Source: Leptodontidium sp. MPI-SDFR-AT-0119
Lineage: Eukaryota > Ascomycota > Leotiomycetes > Helotiales > Leptodontidiaceae
Assembly: GCA_020726505.1 (NCBI GenBank)
Contig: JAHLEZ010000008.1
Coordinates: forward strand, 2,046,001 to 2,110,000
DNA: 64,000 bases
Reading direction: 5' to 3'
Shown: one piece after another, positions 13,632 to 23,880 of the stretch
Layout: each line of letters starts with the position of its first letter
Position numbering within the stretch: the first letter of the stretch is position 1
Notes under the pieces: generated by a model
Told to the model about the DNA's origin: nothing
What the model saw: the letters and a program-made list of their open reading frames with translations, nothing else
Databases searched by the model: none
Made by a program: the position numbers and the translations under genes

Positions 13632-14440
13632 CTACAGTCGATACAAATCCCCGAAGTCCTTGTATCCCAAATCCTTGACAAAAGTCTGCAACCACGGACC
13701 CTGAGTCTGCGCCTCTGCAAGCTCCGAGAAGATTTTCCCATGTGCATCTCCATCAACCCTATATTTAGCCGAGCCGTCCGCCTTCCTTTCATCGACATAA
13801 TAGAACCTACAAACTGTAAGTCTTCGCACCAAAATAACCAAGAACGCTAGGGGAGGCTTACTTGTATCCTTTGTCTTTGTATGCAGCAGCAGCAGAAGCT
13901 ATGATGTGTGCGGAAGCCGACTTGGCAGCGCCCTGGCTCACAAAGCCAGGGAGGACTTTGAGATTCAGGATATTCCCCGTGAAGAAGAACGATCTTGCTG
14001 CACTGGAAGGAAGTTCCGCAAAGCCGAGGACTGCTTGTTGGGCAGCGACAAAAGCACTGGTGGTATTAATGGCCATATCCCTATTGAAGCCCGCCAATGG
14101 AATCGCGAAAGGATCATTAGGAGGAGATGAGGTCAACGAGCCGGCTGCGCATCGTCAACATTTGTTCGGTTAGAGCCGTTCAGTGCGATGGCTTACCGTT
14201 GTAAACAACTACGCTTGGGACACCAAGTGCCTTTCTCACTTTCGTGAAAGCGCTGACGACATCTTCGGGGTTGGAGAAGTCGCTTGTGATGTTTAGCTGA
14301 TCGTCTGTGCTGTCTTCTTCCTTCAGTGATCGGGATGCGAGGGCGACTTTGTAGCCTTTCGAGGCGAAAGTTCGAGCGACTGCCTGGCCAATATTCGGCC
14401 CTGCGCCGAGAATGAGGATAACTGGTGATGTGCCGGGCAT
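13632..14440 (-). CDS. Atypical short-chain dehydrogenase/reductase (SDR)
   Basis: The predicted 233-residue Rossmann-fold protein has three exons: 14440-14197, 14144-13862 and 13806-13632. Phases agree at both joins, and both introns have GTAAGC donors. The N-terminus has the dinucleotide-binding turn GAGPNIG and a following ASRS, the usual position for choosing NADP(H). VVYNAG matches the SDR NNAG motif. The usual catalytic Tyr-x3-Lys is not present: the aligned segment is S-Q-G-A-A-K, so the lysine is kept but the tyrosine is glutamine. At 233 residues it is near the short end of classical SDRs. It may bind a cofactor without normal SDR chemistry, or belong to a divergent fungal SDR subgroup. 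No substrate can be inferred and the neighbours give no pathway hint. The gene lies next to a decayed region but is itself intact. Confidence 0.85.
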
Positions 14441-15477
14441 GATTTGAGCAGTATCAATAGATGGAGATCATAGGTATGTTTGCCGTCAAAATTCAAACAA
14501 GAAACTGCTTGCTTTATAGATGTTGACAGTGCTGTATGTCAATTCTAGGCGGTGAGGATTCTGCCGCATTGTTTATAATCAACGTTGAGATCCGCCGTAT
14601 CGGGGGGCTCGTAGGCAGAACAACTCACATTCACCGGACTTTATGAAGATGGATGATTTATAATAGCATGCGTGACTACAGTGTATTTCTCACTTATGAC
14701 GTGTATACAGTCTCTCGTATTGACGTGTTCCTGATGCACCCAAGTGATACTTTCTGGCGCTCTCAACTTCGATGGAACAAGACTGCGTGAGAGTTTTCCA
14801 TTCGAACTTGAGCGTGATATGAAGAAGGGTTTCTCTTTCTATATTTTTGGAATTAGATGAGGCATGAATTAAAAATCTCTTTCTGCTTGTTAGGCCTGAA
14901 CTCGCAGGCTTTTGGTGGCCTGAAGAATCTCATCTCGCTTTCGCTTATAAATTATCAAGAGCACGAAGCACGCTGATTGGCTGTCTTAGCAATGATACAC
15001 GAGAGAGCATATTAGAGGCTAGGCTGGACGAGCTACCGTCTAGGGTATACAACTAAACACCGAAAGTGTGGGGTACAGAATATGGATGAATGAATAATCA
15101 CAACCAGAAGCTCGACTGATGAAGAAGTGATGTGCAACAGTACAAGTGTACAGCAGAATGAATTACCAATCAATGATGCTTGCCGTGATAACTATTTAAG
15201 AGACCAAGGTATCTATCCAAAAGTCACAAACACCCCTTAGACCAGATTCAATCACAGAGCTTTGGAGATTCCTCCGGTGAGATGCAATTGAGGTAGTCGG
15301 GCTGAGATGAACCATGAATATAGTTTTAACGAAATCGATCGATCTCTATTCTATATATGATGTTAAGTAGCTCTAGAGATTACAAATCCCATATCTATTT
15401 TCCTATTGATATTTACTCTACTGATATCTGCTTACGTCGTCGTGGAAGCTCTCGAAGCTACATGATATCTTCAGGGG
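14441..15477. other. Intergenic region, no gene seen
   Basis: This holds the upstream region of the dehydrogenase (minus strand) and then AT-rich sequence leading into a pseudogene. No open frame or RNA fold was recognised. Confidence 0.65.
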
Positions 15478-16403
15478 CTAGAATGCTGCCTTGCCCAACT
15501 CCTCTCCTCGATCTGCAGCCGCCTTCACGGCCTTGGTGACTATTTCCTTTAAGCTTGATTCCCGGAAGCTATTCAAAGTAGTCTTAGTTGTTTCTTTAGG
15601 ACTAGTGACGTTGACACGTAGTTGTCTAGGAGACTCTGGGGGTTCAACTAGTATTCTACTAGTACTAAGATAGGGTTGCTTAGCAAGTCGCTCGGCCTAA
15701 TCTCGTGGCATTCTTAGGGCAGTTGTACTAGAGACTATATGCTCAACGAGGAGAAAGAAGTAAGCTGGTCCTGATCTTGTCCAATTATGTTAGTTCTTAG
15801 GTATAGTTTATATATGTAATAGCACAAAAAACATACCCGAAAGTGTAGTGACAACATCGATAACTCCTCCTTATCTACCCACTTTGAGACCTTCCCAAAC
15901 CCTTCTAACATTAAAGTCACCAGCTTCTTCTCGTCCTCAGAGACTCTAGCACCAGCAAACGACCCCGAAGTACCCTCGCCTAGTAACGTAGGTGTGTTCA
16001 GCATCACGCGGACTACCTTAAGAGCTCGTCCATTAGTAATAGTAAACTATTACGTCAAAGCGTCCAAAGGAATTCAAGCATAAATAGACACAATAAGTGG
16101 TAATTGCTACTTTCCTGCCTCTCGCCACGAGGATACTAGATCTTCACACACACTTTTTACGACTTGAGGCTTAATAGTTAAAACAAGGACGTTAGCAGCT
16201 TGTTTAGTTTCGCTGTTGGACGTAGTAGTGCGCACGCCGAGTGTTTCTTCGACCTTCTTCCGAGTCCCTTCGAATAGGTCTGAGACGATAATGTTTTGCT
16301 TCGATGTGCTTCCTTTAGCGAGCAGCCCTCCGATGATCGCAAAGCCTATATTGCCCCCACTAATGAAGCAGAACTTATAGTCTTAAATCTAAGGAATAGC
16401 CAT
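15478..16403 (-). pseudogene. Pyrroline-5-carboxylate reductase pseudogene (RIP-like decay)
   Basis: The minus strand preserves a nearly full-length P5C reductase, the NAD(P)H enzyme for the last step of proline synthesis. Recognisable pieces include GGNIGFAIIGGLL (the Rossmann turn, with Ile where Met is usual), VLTIKPQVVK, NTPTLLGEG, GFGKVSKWVDKEE, GPAYFFLLVEHIV and a C-terminal AADRGEELGKAAF. Codons 5 and 7 after the ATG at 16403 are TAG and TAA, and further in-frame TAG, TAA and TGA occur. Most fit CAG/CAA or TGG changed by C-to-T or G-to-A. A one-base deletion precedes the segment VVTTLSG. An intron (about 15840-15757) with GTATGT, an ACTAAC branch and a CAG end is still present, so this is a DNA-level copy and not a retrocopy. 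A functional copy should lie elsewhere. Confidence 0.9.
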
Positions 16404-16755
16404 CTTTAAATACGAGGCACAATTTGCGTGTAAGAGGAGTGCTTTTAAAGAAGCAATATTGGTCTGAAAGCAGGTTCTGTTGGGGCGTAGTAATAAGGTA
16501 ATGTACCTAGGTATTTCGACGTAAGTGGTGATATTTTTTTGGGCAAAAATTAGTGCCTCACGTGATCAATTCTAACTTGAGCAACTAAGGTGCGTTAAGT
16601 AAGGGCGAGAAGTGAACACGCTTATTATCAGAGGCAAATTTAATGTGCAGAGGACGGTCAAGTTAACAGTCAAAGACCGATAGTCTCTTTTAAATCTTCG
16701 GGAATGAGCGATTAAGCAGCATAATAATATCTCGGCAATGAACTCGACTTGGCAG
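16404..16755. other. Short decayed spacer
   Basis: No intact gene is present. It lies between two divergently oriented pseudogenes and may include degraded upstream parts of either, but nothing can be aligned with confidence. Confidence 0.5.
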
Positions 16756-17240
16756 CTTCCTTGAAGGTACTTTCCCGACGAAAGAGCGTCAGGACGATAT
16801 CGGGACATTATCCTCGTTGGTCATGGCCTCCGTTCTGATCTTCTAGTCCTTCGCAGGAGGGGTACCATATTCGACGAAATTGGAACTGTCGCTGGTATCC
16901 TCGACACCTCATACGTGGCCAGGAGGTCCTAGGGATAAATTTTCGGCTCGACACTCTGCTGAGATTTCTGCGTTGTCCCATGAAGAATATTCACAACGCT
17001 GGGAACGATGCAAACTACGCCTTGCGAGAAATGCTGATGTTGGCTTACTACGGTCTACGATCGTGCTGTTCATCCCCCAAGTCCATCCGCATACTGGCGG
17101 GCTTTAAGTCGCTGACCTTGGAGCCACTTCCGGAAACTACTCGGAGGAATGCTCTCTACAGAGCTTTGAAACCCCGATGCGAAGATTTCATCCTTGCCGC
17201 TCTCAAAGACGATGGAATTGATCTCTTTGACGACTTTTGA
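16756..17240 (+). pseudogene. Gfd2/YDR514C-like RNase H-fold protein, frameshifted remnant
   Basis: Two frames joined by a shift near 16920-16930 resemble the RNase H-like domain of fungal Gfd2/YDR514C proteins. The first reads DIILVGHGLRSDLLVL, then FDEIGTVAGILDTSYVA. The second, shifted, reads EVLGINFRLDTLL, then MKNIHNAGNDANYALR and a C-terminal segment ending GIDLFDDF at the stop at 17240. GH-x-L/D, LDT and HNAGNDA-Y are the conserved landmarks I rely on. The N-terminal part carrying the first acidic motif is absent or unrecognisable. The protein cannot be made as read, so I call it a pseudogene. An unusual intron restoring the frame is a less likely alternative. Confidence 0.65.
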
Positions 17241-17565
17241 ACAGTATGACTGAAGGATGCGCAGAGAAGTCCCCGAATAGCTGGCGAAGATTCGAAACAA
17301 CTCTGCAAGGAATCTTCAAGTCAAGGCCAGATTGTAACTGCTTATGCTCTTCAACCATGAGTCTAGGACTAAGGCAGTAGTGGTAGCACCATGCTCATAA
17401 GCTACCTTAGTGGAAGGCTTTCGGCGCCAAGCAACGCTCCTTCCCAACAGAGAACATCCCAAGCTCTCCGCGACAAAAGCAAGAACGGCAACAGCAAAAA
17501 CAGTGACGACAGTGATGGTAATATACATCCAGATAACAGTTCTCATTCCAATATCCCAGAGCAGA
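17241..17565. other. Spacer before tRNA-like gene
   Basis: Overlapping frames exist on both strands here, one encoding a short hydrophobic segment on the minus strand. None has family features or a credible gene structure. Confidence 0.5.
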
Positions 17566-17657
17566 GGCACCTTAACAGAGTGGTTAACGTGTCTGCCTCC
17601 AATCCTTCGGGGGAGGTAGCAGCATCGGGCGCGCGAGTTCGAATCTCGCAGGTGCCG
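17566..17657 (+). tRNA. Probable tRNA gene, identity unresolved
   Basis: A perfect 7-bp acceptor stem pairs 17566-17572 (GGCACCT) with 17650-17656 (AGGTGCC), followed by G at the discriminator site. The T arm is perfect: GCGAG, loop TTCGAAT, CTCGC (17633-17649), and includes the B-box core GTTCGAATC. The D loop contains AGTGGTTAA, typical of serine and leucine tRNAs, inside an A-box-like stretch. The 39 nt between the D and T arms do not fold as one standard anticodon arm. Either a long variable arm is present, as in type II tRNAs, or there is a short intron. One reading places T33 before CCA with A37. RNA polymerase III transcription is expected. It could also be a degenerate tRNA, given the decayed neighbourhood. 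Confidence 0.55.
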
Positions 17658-19260
17658 CTCATTCCCTTTTTGATTTTTCAGTTTATATCTCTTCAACCTT
17701 GATTGAACACCCACACAATTCTGATGAGCCTCGAGGATTAATGTTTTGTTTTTTGTCTTTTGTTTTGTGCCATTCTCCGGTGTTGTGCGGACACGACGGG
17801 ATGAGAATCTCTCGCAAATGCGGAAGGAAGCAAGTGGTGCCTTCCTCAAGTTGCTTCAAAAAGTTCAAGCGTGGGGAGACAATCCCGAACCTAGCCCTCA
17901 AGAAGACCTCCTGAGGCATTGTCATAGCAGTTTGTAGAACAATACAAAGTATAGGATAGCAGATCTTAAGGGCTCGAAACTGAGCTCAGGCATCTTTACA
18001 ACTTTCCTGTCAAGTTGCTAATCTTGTCACCGCCACGCTGGCATCACTGATTATTGGAGGAAAATAAAATTGATGCAATGAAACATTGGCAAAAACATAC
18101 ATCTTTTCTTTGCACATAACTCGTATCCGGTATCCGACGTACCAATGTAACACTGAGAAACAGCTGCAGGACCTTCCATTCCAAGATCAAAATATAAAGC
18201 GAATGAGAGAAGACATAAGAGCATTGGTATACGGCCCCTTTTTTTATTGTGTCCTGGAGCATTGCACACCTTCACGTACCAGTCAGGTCCTATGGTAGTG
18301 GATACGAGATAGAGAGCAAAATAAGAGGTTCGAGTCTAGTGTAAACAGTATGCATGCTCTATCGCATGTAATATACATTCTTTCATACGGAATGGTATCA
18401 ACGGATCGTCCACAGTCGTAAGTTTTCAGTCGATGATACGCTATACTATCTGTTCCAGTCAAATCTCATCTGTATAAACTTGATTTCGGTATGGCAAAGC
18501 TGCCAACCCACAGGAATTCCACGAACGTCCCCCCTTTTCCTCAGTTCAGACTCCTGGAATAACCGAGGAACGTAGCCACTGAACTGTTCGCTTGGGTCTC
18601 CTTGGTCTATCAACAAACAACAGGGGTGGAAATTGGAGTGGCAAACGAGTTGAGGTGTGTGCTTACGGCGTATAACTGGATACCAGAATAAGTCCCGTCC
18701 CCGAAAGCTTCTGAAGCGCAAGTCTTCGCATGCGCGTATGACCAACTGCCGGGAGGACATTCGAATGGGCTTAATCCTGGCAACGAACTTCGTATTCGTA
18801 TATATCGCGACCCAGAACTCGGGATGGAGTATCATCCGATGATGCCAATAGCTCCAAGATCGATTTAAATGCCTTGGCTGTAATCTTCACGGCGATTGGG
18901 TATAAGTGATCGCCTCAAAATGCTGAGACAATGAATATGAAGGTGGTACTGCTCAGATGTGTAAAGTGAAGATCGGACCCCCTGTGCTTTGTCTAACTGC
19001 ATTTCACATTAGCTTCAGCCACATCGTATTCTGCTGGGTAGCCACTTGCACGCCCTCCTGAATTTTAGAATTACCCCACTTCGCCATACTTTACAGTTCG
19101 GATGAGCTAGATCCGGCTTCCGAACAGAATGACAGGATTTTGAGCCGTCATTAACGAATACTGTAACCACTTTTCTACTGCAGTACAAAGTAACAGTCAC
19201 TGAAGTTCCTGCAGTCTAACGTATGCGCCTCGAAATATTCATCCATCACATATCATTATC
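17658..19260. other. Intergenic region with one doubtful spliced frame
   Basis: No gene is firmly supported. On the minus strand, 18835-18446 contains two open segments that join across a GTAAGC...GATAG interval to give a continuous frame ending at 18446, but no family is recognisable. The remainder is the promoter side of the hydrolase starting at 19261. Confidence 0.5.
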
Positions 19261-20442
19261 ATGAAGGCAAAGTACCTTGACGATGCAAGTGTTCGCGTCT
19301 TACAGCAAACCTCCCCAACTACCGAGCATCTCGTGCGATTCGCTCGCGTTTCGTACCTATTAGCATTCTTGCCTCTGAACCTCCTCTTGGTCGGCGCCGA
19401 TGTCCTCTTTGGCACAACACATTACGGTCTCCGCAACTGGAGCTGGAAAACTCGCACTCTTCAGTTCCTCATCGCCAATGTGATATGGGCCCTCAATCCC
19501 GGGGTGAGGCCAGTCATGGATGTCTTATCGAAGAAAGCCCGATCTAGCGCAGGAAGCCTCAAACCAGATCAAGGTGCTCATCGAGCATCGTACGTCGAAG
19601 TCCCGCCGCGTCCTGACAAGTTACTTGGAGATGCAATTCATCCTGCAGTCGCTCCCGAGGCGGTGTCGTGTTTTTGGCAATGGTTGGAAAGCATGCCATC
19701 TCCTCTCGATACTGTGTCTCTGGAGGACAAGGTAAAGCAGAAAGTCATGATGTATTTCGTTGGCGGTGCAATGATTCAAGGTCACCCGATCCAGTCGCCT
19801 TTGCCGTACAATCTCATGCCCACAACTTCCATTCCAATCTTCGGGGTCAATTTCAGAAAGGCCATTACCCCAGAGACAGCGTTTCCAGCAGCACTTCATG
19901 ACGCAGTTGCAGCATTTTACTATCTGCTCGATCAAGGCTACTCGGCGAAGAATATCTGTATCATGGGAGACTCCGGGGGTGCAGGGATCGTGATCACGGT
20001 ACTCCTCTATCTTCGACGCCATGAGCTTGACTTGCCTGGCTCCTCAGCTTTGTTATCACCATTCGTAGATCTCGTCGATGATTTCTCCGATGATCCGCAG
20101 AAGCTGAAATACGACATTTTGAACCCCGAAATTCTGAGCAGCGCGGCCTACCTGTACACGCAGAACAGACCAGAGCTAAGATTCACGTTACTTTCTCCTG
20201 CGAGGAACGATCTGCCTGAAGGGTATACCTTCGTTGGTCTTCCTAAGATGATTGTTGATTACGGAGATACAGAGATTTTTGCTCCTGGAATTAGAAATTT
20301 TGTTGCGCAAGTCAAGAAATCCGGGGTTCAGCTTGAAGTTATCGAGGCTCAAGACAAGATTCATTGTTATTCATACGATGTGGGAGACGGAATTGCAAGC
20401 GGTATTTATGGAAAGCTCGCGTCGTGTTTGGATGCCGATTAG
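19261..20442 (+). CDS. Alpha/beta hydrolase (HSL/steryl acetyl hydrolase-like)
   Basis: This single-exon protein of 393 residues has the alpha/beta hydrolase-3 plan. The nucleophile elbow is GDSGGAG with Ser238. A late VDYGDTEIF matches the region of the acidic residue, and DKIHCY supplies the likely catalytic histidine. The oxyanion-hole segment reads FVGGA instead of the usual HGGG. A hydrophobic stretch around residues 30-48 (VSYLLAFLPLNLLLVGADV) predicts an N-terminal membrane anchor. Fungal relatives act as esterases or deacetylases on lipids, sterols or xenobiotics. The substrate here is unknown. The ATG at 19261 is the first in frame and precedes the membrane segment. No neighbour suggests a cluster. 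Confidence 0.88.
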   Translation: MKAKYLDDASVRVLQQTSPTTEHLVRFARVSYLLAFLPLNLLLVGADVLFGTTHYGLRNWSWKTRTLQFLIANVIWALNPGVRPVMDVLSKKARSSAGSLKPDQGAHRASYVEVPPRPDKLLGDAIHPAVAPEAVSCFWQWLESMPSPLDTVSLEDKVKQKVMMYFVGGAMIQGHPIQSPLPYNLMPTTSIPIFGVNFRKAITPETAFPAALHDAVAAFYYLLDQGYSAKNICIMGDSGGAGIVITVLLYLRRHELDLPGSSALLSPFVDLVDDFSDDPQKLKYDILNPEILSSAAYLYTQNRPELRFTLLSPARNDLPEGYTFVGLPKMIVDYGDTEIFAPGIRNFVAQVKKSGVQLEVIEAQDKIHCYSYDVGDGIASGIYGKLASCLDAD

Positions 20443-21961
20443 GACACTTGATGGGCCGGAATGCTGTCGAGCAGGGGGAGTCAATGATTATGAAGTCAAC
20501 CCGCAATGCTCCCACCAGTCTTTGGCTTTACAATTTCGAGTGGCTTAAGGATTTTCAATACCTGGTAAGTAGCGACACCGTGCATTTAGGTAAGCATAAT
20601 ATTTTCCGACTGGTGATTTTTTTTGAGTTTGAATTGCCTTCTTAGAGTAAGTTTAAGTCAAGAAGTATTCTAAAATTCTTTCACGTCGCACTGAATCACG
20701 GAACAAAACACGCTGGGGATCGTTTATCATACTGCCGTAGTTTCTCCTGGCGAGGGGATGATGTTGCGTGGCGAGGTAAGTTATATCCTTTATTTAGGCC
20801 GAGTTGTTTGCCAAAAACACATCAAATTCTCAAATCAAGCTCGGACTCATAGCCGCTCAGTATGCTGCAAGCAAGTATGTTCGTGGGGATAATACACCTA
20901 CTTATGCAAAGGGGTACTTGGATGCAATGGAAATGTATCCTGGCTTGAAACCCATTAGTTCAAGGAATTCTTGGTGGATTTGGGAAATGGTAAAGTGCCC
21001 AGACCATATGCCGGGGGGTTGCCTATGCAGATATATCTTAGATGCCGTTACATGGACCGCTAGAAGCTTTTACGTTTGGTAGCATTATTTCTTAGTCTAA
21101 TGAAAGTACTAAATTTTGAGACGTAAGAACGTTTTTGGATGATAATACACCCCTTAAGTCTTAACCAGCTCCACACACAGTTGCTCAAAAGTAAGGAGTA
21201 AACGAAAGTTTTCTGGGGATAAACATTCCCAATGGTCACAGCAACCTGGCGAGGGTGTGGAATTTTGTACTCATGAGCATGTTACGACTGCCTGGCTGGT
21301 AGAGAAGAAGAAACCGAGTACTTAACAATTCCCCGTTTCACCTGAGCTACCCCTGAATTAAGCGAGACGAATCCACATCAGGACAACCAATCCAATACCA
21401 CTCACTGTTCACCCTTCTTGAAAGAAACCTTAGCCTCAAATCTCGAAATTTGAGTTGAAGTAAGATCCCTTAGAATTGCTCATTCTGGGCAAATCCACTG
21501 TACTTGTGGGCGGGACAATACTGTACGGCATTTTTGGTCTCCGATGTGGCATGCTAGCGGCGCTAGCTAGGCTAGCTTCTCTTAAATTTATGCCGATATT
21601 GGATATATCATCTCAATAACAAGCCAGATTATCCGATTTCGTGCCTGACTTTTGTCGAAAATGTTACCTCTCGATTGGCAGTGTGAAAACTACGATGAGA
21701 CCCATCGTGCTACTTGCTTTTCTTGCATCGCAGAGAAATCATCAAGGAGACATGAGATGGGGGGTTGCTGTCTCGAAGTATCATAAGATAATCAAGATAA
21801 AATGTTAAATTCACGACCACGAGGAAAATTTAATGGAACAAAATGACGAAATCCAATTGACCCATTGCCGACAAACACCTAAACGAAAACTTTTGCAACA
21901 TTGACAAGGTCACATAGAACCAACCGATGAAAAGAAGCGATCCGATCCCTCAGTATCCAAT
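20443..21961. other. Intergenic region between converging genes, no gene seen
   Basis: It holds the 3' flanks of the hydrolase (plus) and the MYND protein (minus). A 92-codon frame at 20804-21082 has no recognisable features and no neighbouring exon, so I do not call it. Confidence 0.6.
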
Positions 21962-23676
21962 CTAGAGAGGATTTCCATTGTGATCCTCCTTTGTTCCAAA
22001 GGGGGATCTGACGCGAGCCCAAGACTTTCCATCAGCAGTCATCATCTCCACCTTGAACTTCTCCAGGAAGTCATCGAATTGCTTCCAATTTAGCATCTTC
22101 AACACCGCAGCTCGTCGTTGTCGTTCATCGCCAGACTCCATTGCATCTTCGAACGAATCAGATACTTTGAACTGCATGAACTCTGCAATAGCCCAAGCTT
22201 GTTCCCGGCTCAAATCCTTTTGATCTTTTCGGACCAATAGGACACTGCCAACCTCGCTTTGCCATTCTGGCGGGGCAAATCCCCACAAATCGGAGATCTT
22301 GGGGTCGACAGTGAGGTTGAGGAAAGTTGCAGGTTGGTTGTCGAATCGGGTGTGATCATTGGGTTTCCAAGAGGGGTTATGTGGCTGTTTTTGTACGAGG
22401 AGCGGAAGTCCCATGATCTTGGACGCACTCGTTGGCTGCGAATCCCATATGGCATGATCCTTCGGAACTTCCACTTTAGAGTATCTCTCCCATCTACTAG
22501 TCTTCTTCTTGTTGATACCAATATCCCCTTCGCATCTAATAAGGACGCCCTTGACCTTTCTGCACTTCTCCTTTGCTGCATCTGCTTCCATCAGCTTGTC
22601 CATCATGATCTGCGGCTCAGATACCGGGTTGTTTGTTTTTTCCGTGAATGTGAGATGGGAGTGTTCATCTCCACGCTTAACCTGCATCCCATAGCGAGAC
22701 TGTTAAATAAATTAGAGTCAGTTTTGTGGTTAATAACTGCTGCATGTAGTAGGATTATCCGCGACACCACTGCCTAGTGTTGGGAATATTGAAGCCAGAG
22801 GAATCAGATTTTGGGAACACATACCAAGTAATCGACAGCAATCCTGAAATCTCCCAATGTAACATCTTGGAAGTCTTGGTATGGTTCGATTTCGACGCCG
22901 ATTTGTGTGGCTGACAATACGATAGGCTCACCAGAATTGGTCTGAGGGGGGATATTCTTGCCAACAAGTCCTTTGTAGTTCATTACCAGAATATTTCCTC
23001 TCCCTAGATAACCGGACATATATTAGTCCCAACTTTGGCAAAGGCTCTGGTAATCGGGACAGGTTTTGGAAGAAGGATGTGTCCGCACAGCGGTGGAAAT
23101 AACGAGGCTCCGGCTTACCTACAGTCATATGGCAGCTCCCAGTCCGTCAATGAGAGCGCCGCTTGGTTGGGCTTGCTTCCATCATTCAGCCAGTTGTCTC
23201 TTGCATAAAGAACGACTGTGTGATCGAGCGTATATCCCCTGACTTCGTTCTTCGCAATGTTGAAGCTCTCCACTGTTGGAGTAATCGGGTCGCCCAGCAG
23301 ATAATGGACGATAACTTCATCGCGAGTGGTCGATGAATTAGGCTTTGGTGCTTGTCTACATGGCACCCAAACCAGTCTTGGTTCTGGGCTGTCCGCCGAT
23401 AGCAAGATGCCGAGCTTTACTGGGGTACTGGGTCGATCAGAGGTTTTCAATAACTTTGATAACTTCTTGCAGAGTATCTTGTGTAAGGGCCACTAAGCTA
23501 TGGTCAGTAGGTTCAAAGACGTGTATCAAATAGACAAGAGAAGGAGAAGGATACTTTGGCAACAAGCTACTTACATCAAGCTCTTGGCAAGCCTTGGAGC
23601 AGTAGGCTGAGGACGTACATGTTGCGCAAGCCTGAGCGCTGGGTTTATCACAAATAACACATTTTGACGGAGCCAT
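21962..23676 (-). CDS. MYND-type zinc-finger protein
   Basis: The 462-residue protein comes from four exons: 23676-23575, 23492-23119, 22999-22825 and 22699-21962. The first join rebuilds a full MYND finger: CVIC, CATC, YCSKACQ, then DWPLHKILC across the splice. MYND domains bind two zincs and usually mediate protein-protein contacts. The middle region resembles the long N-terminal part of other fungal MYND proteins of unknown role. The C-terminal 240 residues are charged and have no domain I recognise. The third intron start is ambiguous: GTAAGC with the GGGAG acceptor, or GTAGGT with CTAG, both keep the frame and differ by a Cys/Trp at the join. The gene is divergent from the ketopantoate reductase gene, 204 bp away. 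Confidence 0.85.
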
Positions 23677-23880
23677 GTTTCCTGGCGATGCCCTTCAGTC
23701 AAGAGTGTTGTCGTTGGTTTGTAGATTTGAGAAGCTGAAGAGGATCCGTTTGAAGAGGGGGACGTGAAGCAAACACACTAGCGCAGCACGATACCACGTG
23801 ACAGATCCCACCTTTGGTGAGACAATAATCGGTCTGGATCTTGAAAAGAAAATGGTATTTGGTGTAACGAGATACAGAAA
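23677..23880. promoter_or_regulatory. Shared divergent promoter region
   Basis: Only 204 bp separate the start codons of the MYND-finger gene (minus) and the ketopantoate reductase-like gene (plus), so both promoters must lie here or overlap the genes. A CACGTG palindrome (E-box type, within taccacgtgaca) lies near 23796. No TATA box stands out. Confidence 0.6.

Noticed and set aside
17391..17702. A 103-codon plus-strand frame and antisense hydrophobic frames
   Set aside because: They overlap the tRNA-like gene and have no family features.
20804..21082. A 92-codon plus-strand frame
   Set aside because: No domain, no partner exons and no clear promoter. Chance openness is likely.
22259..22777. 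172-codon plus-strand frame opposite the MYND gene
   Set aside because: It is antisense to a supported exon and crosses a supported intron.
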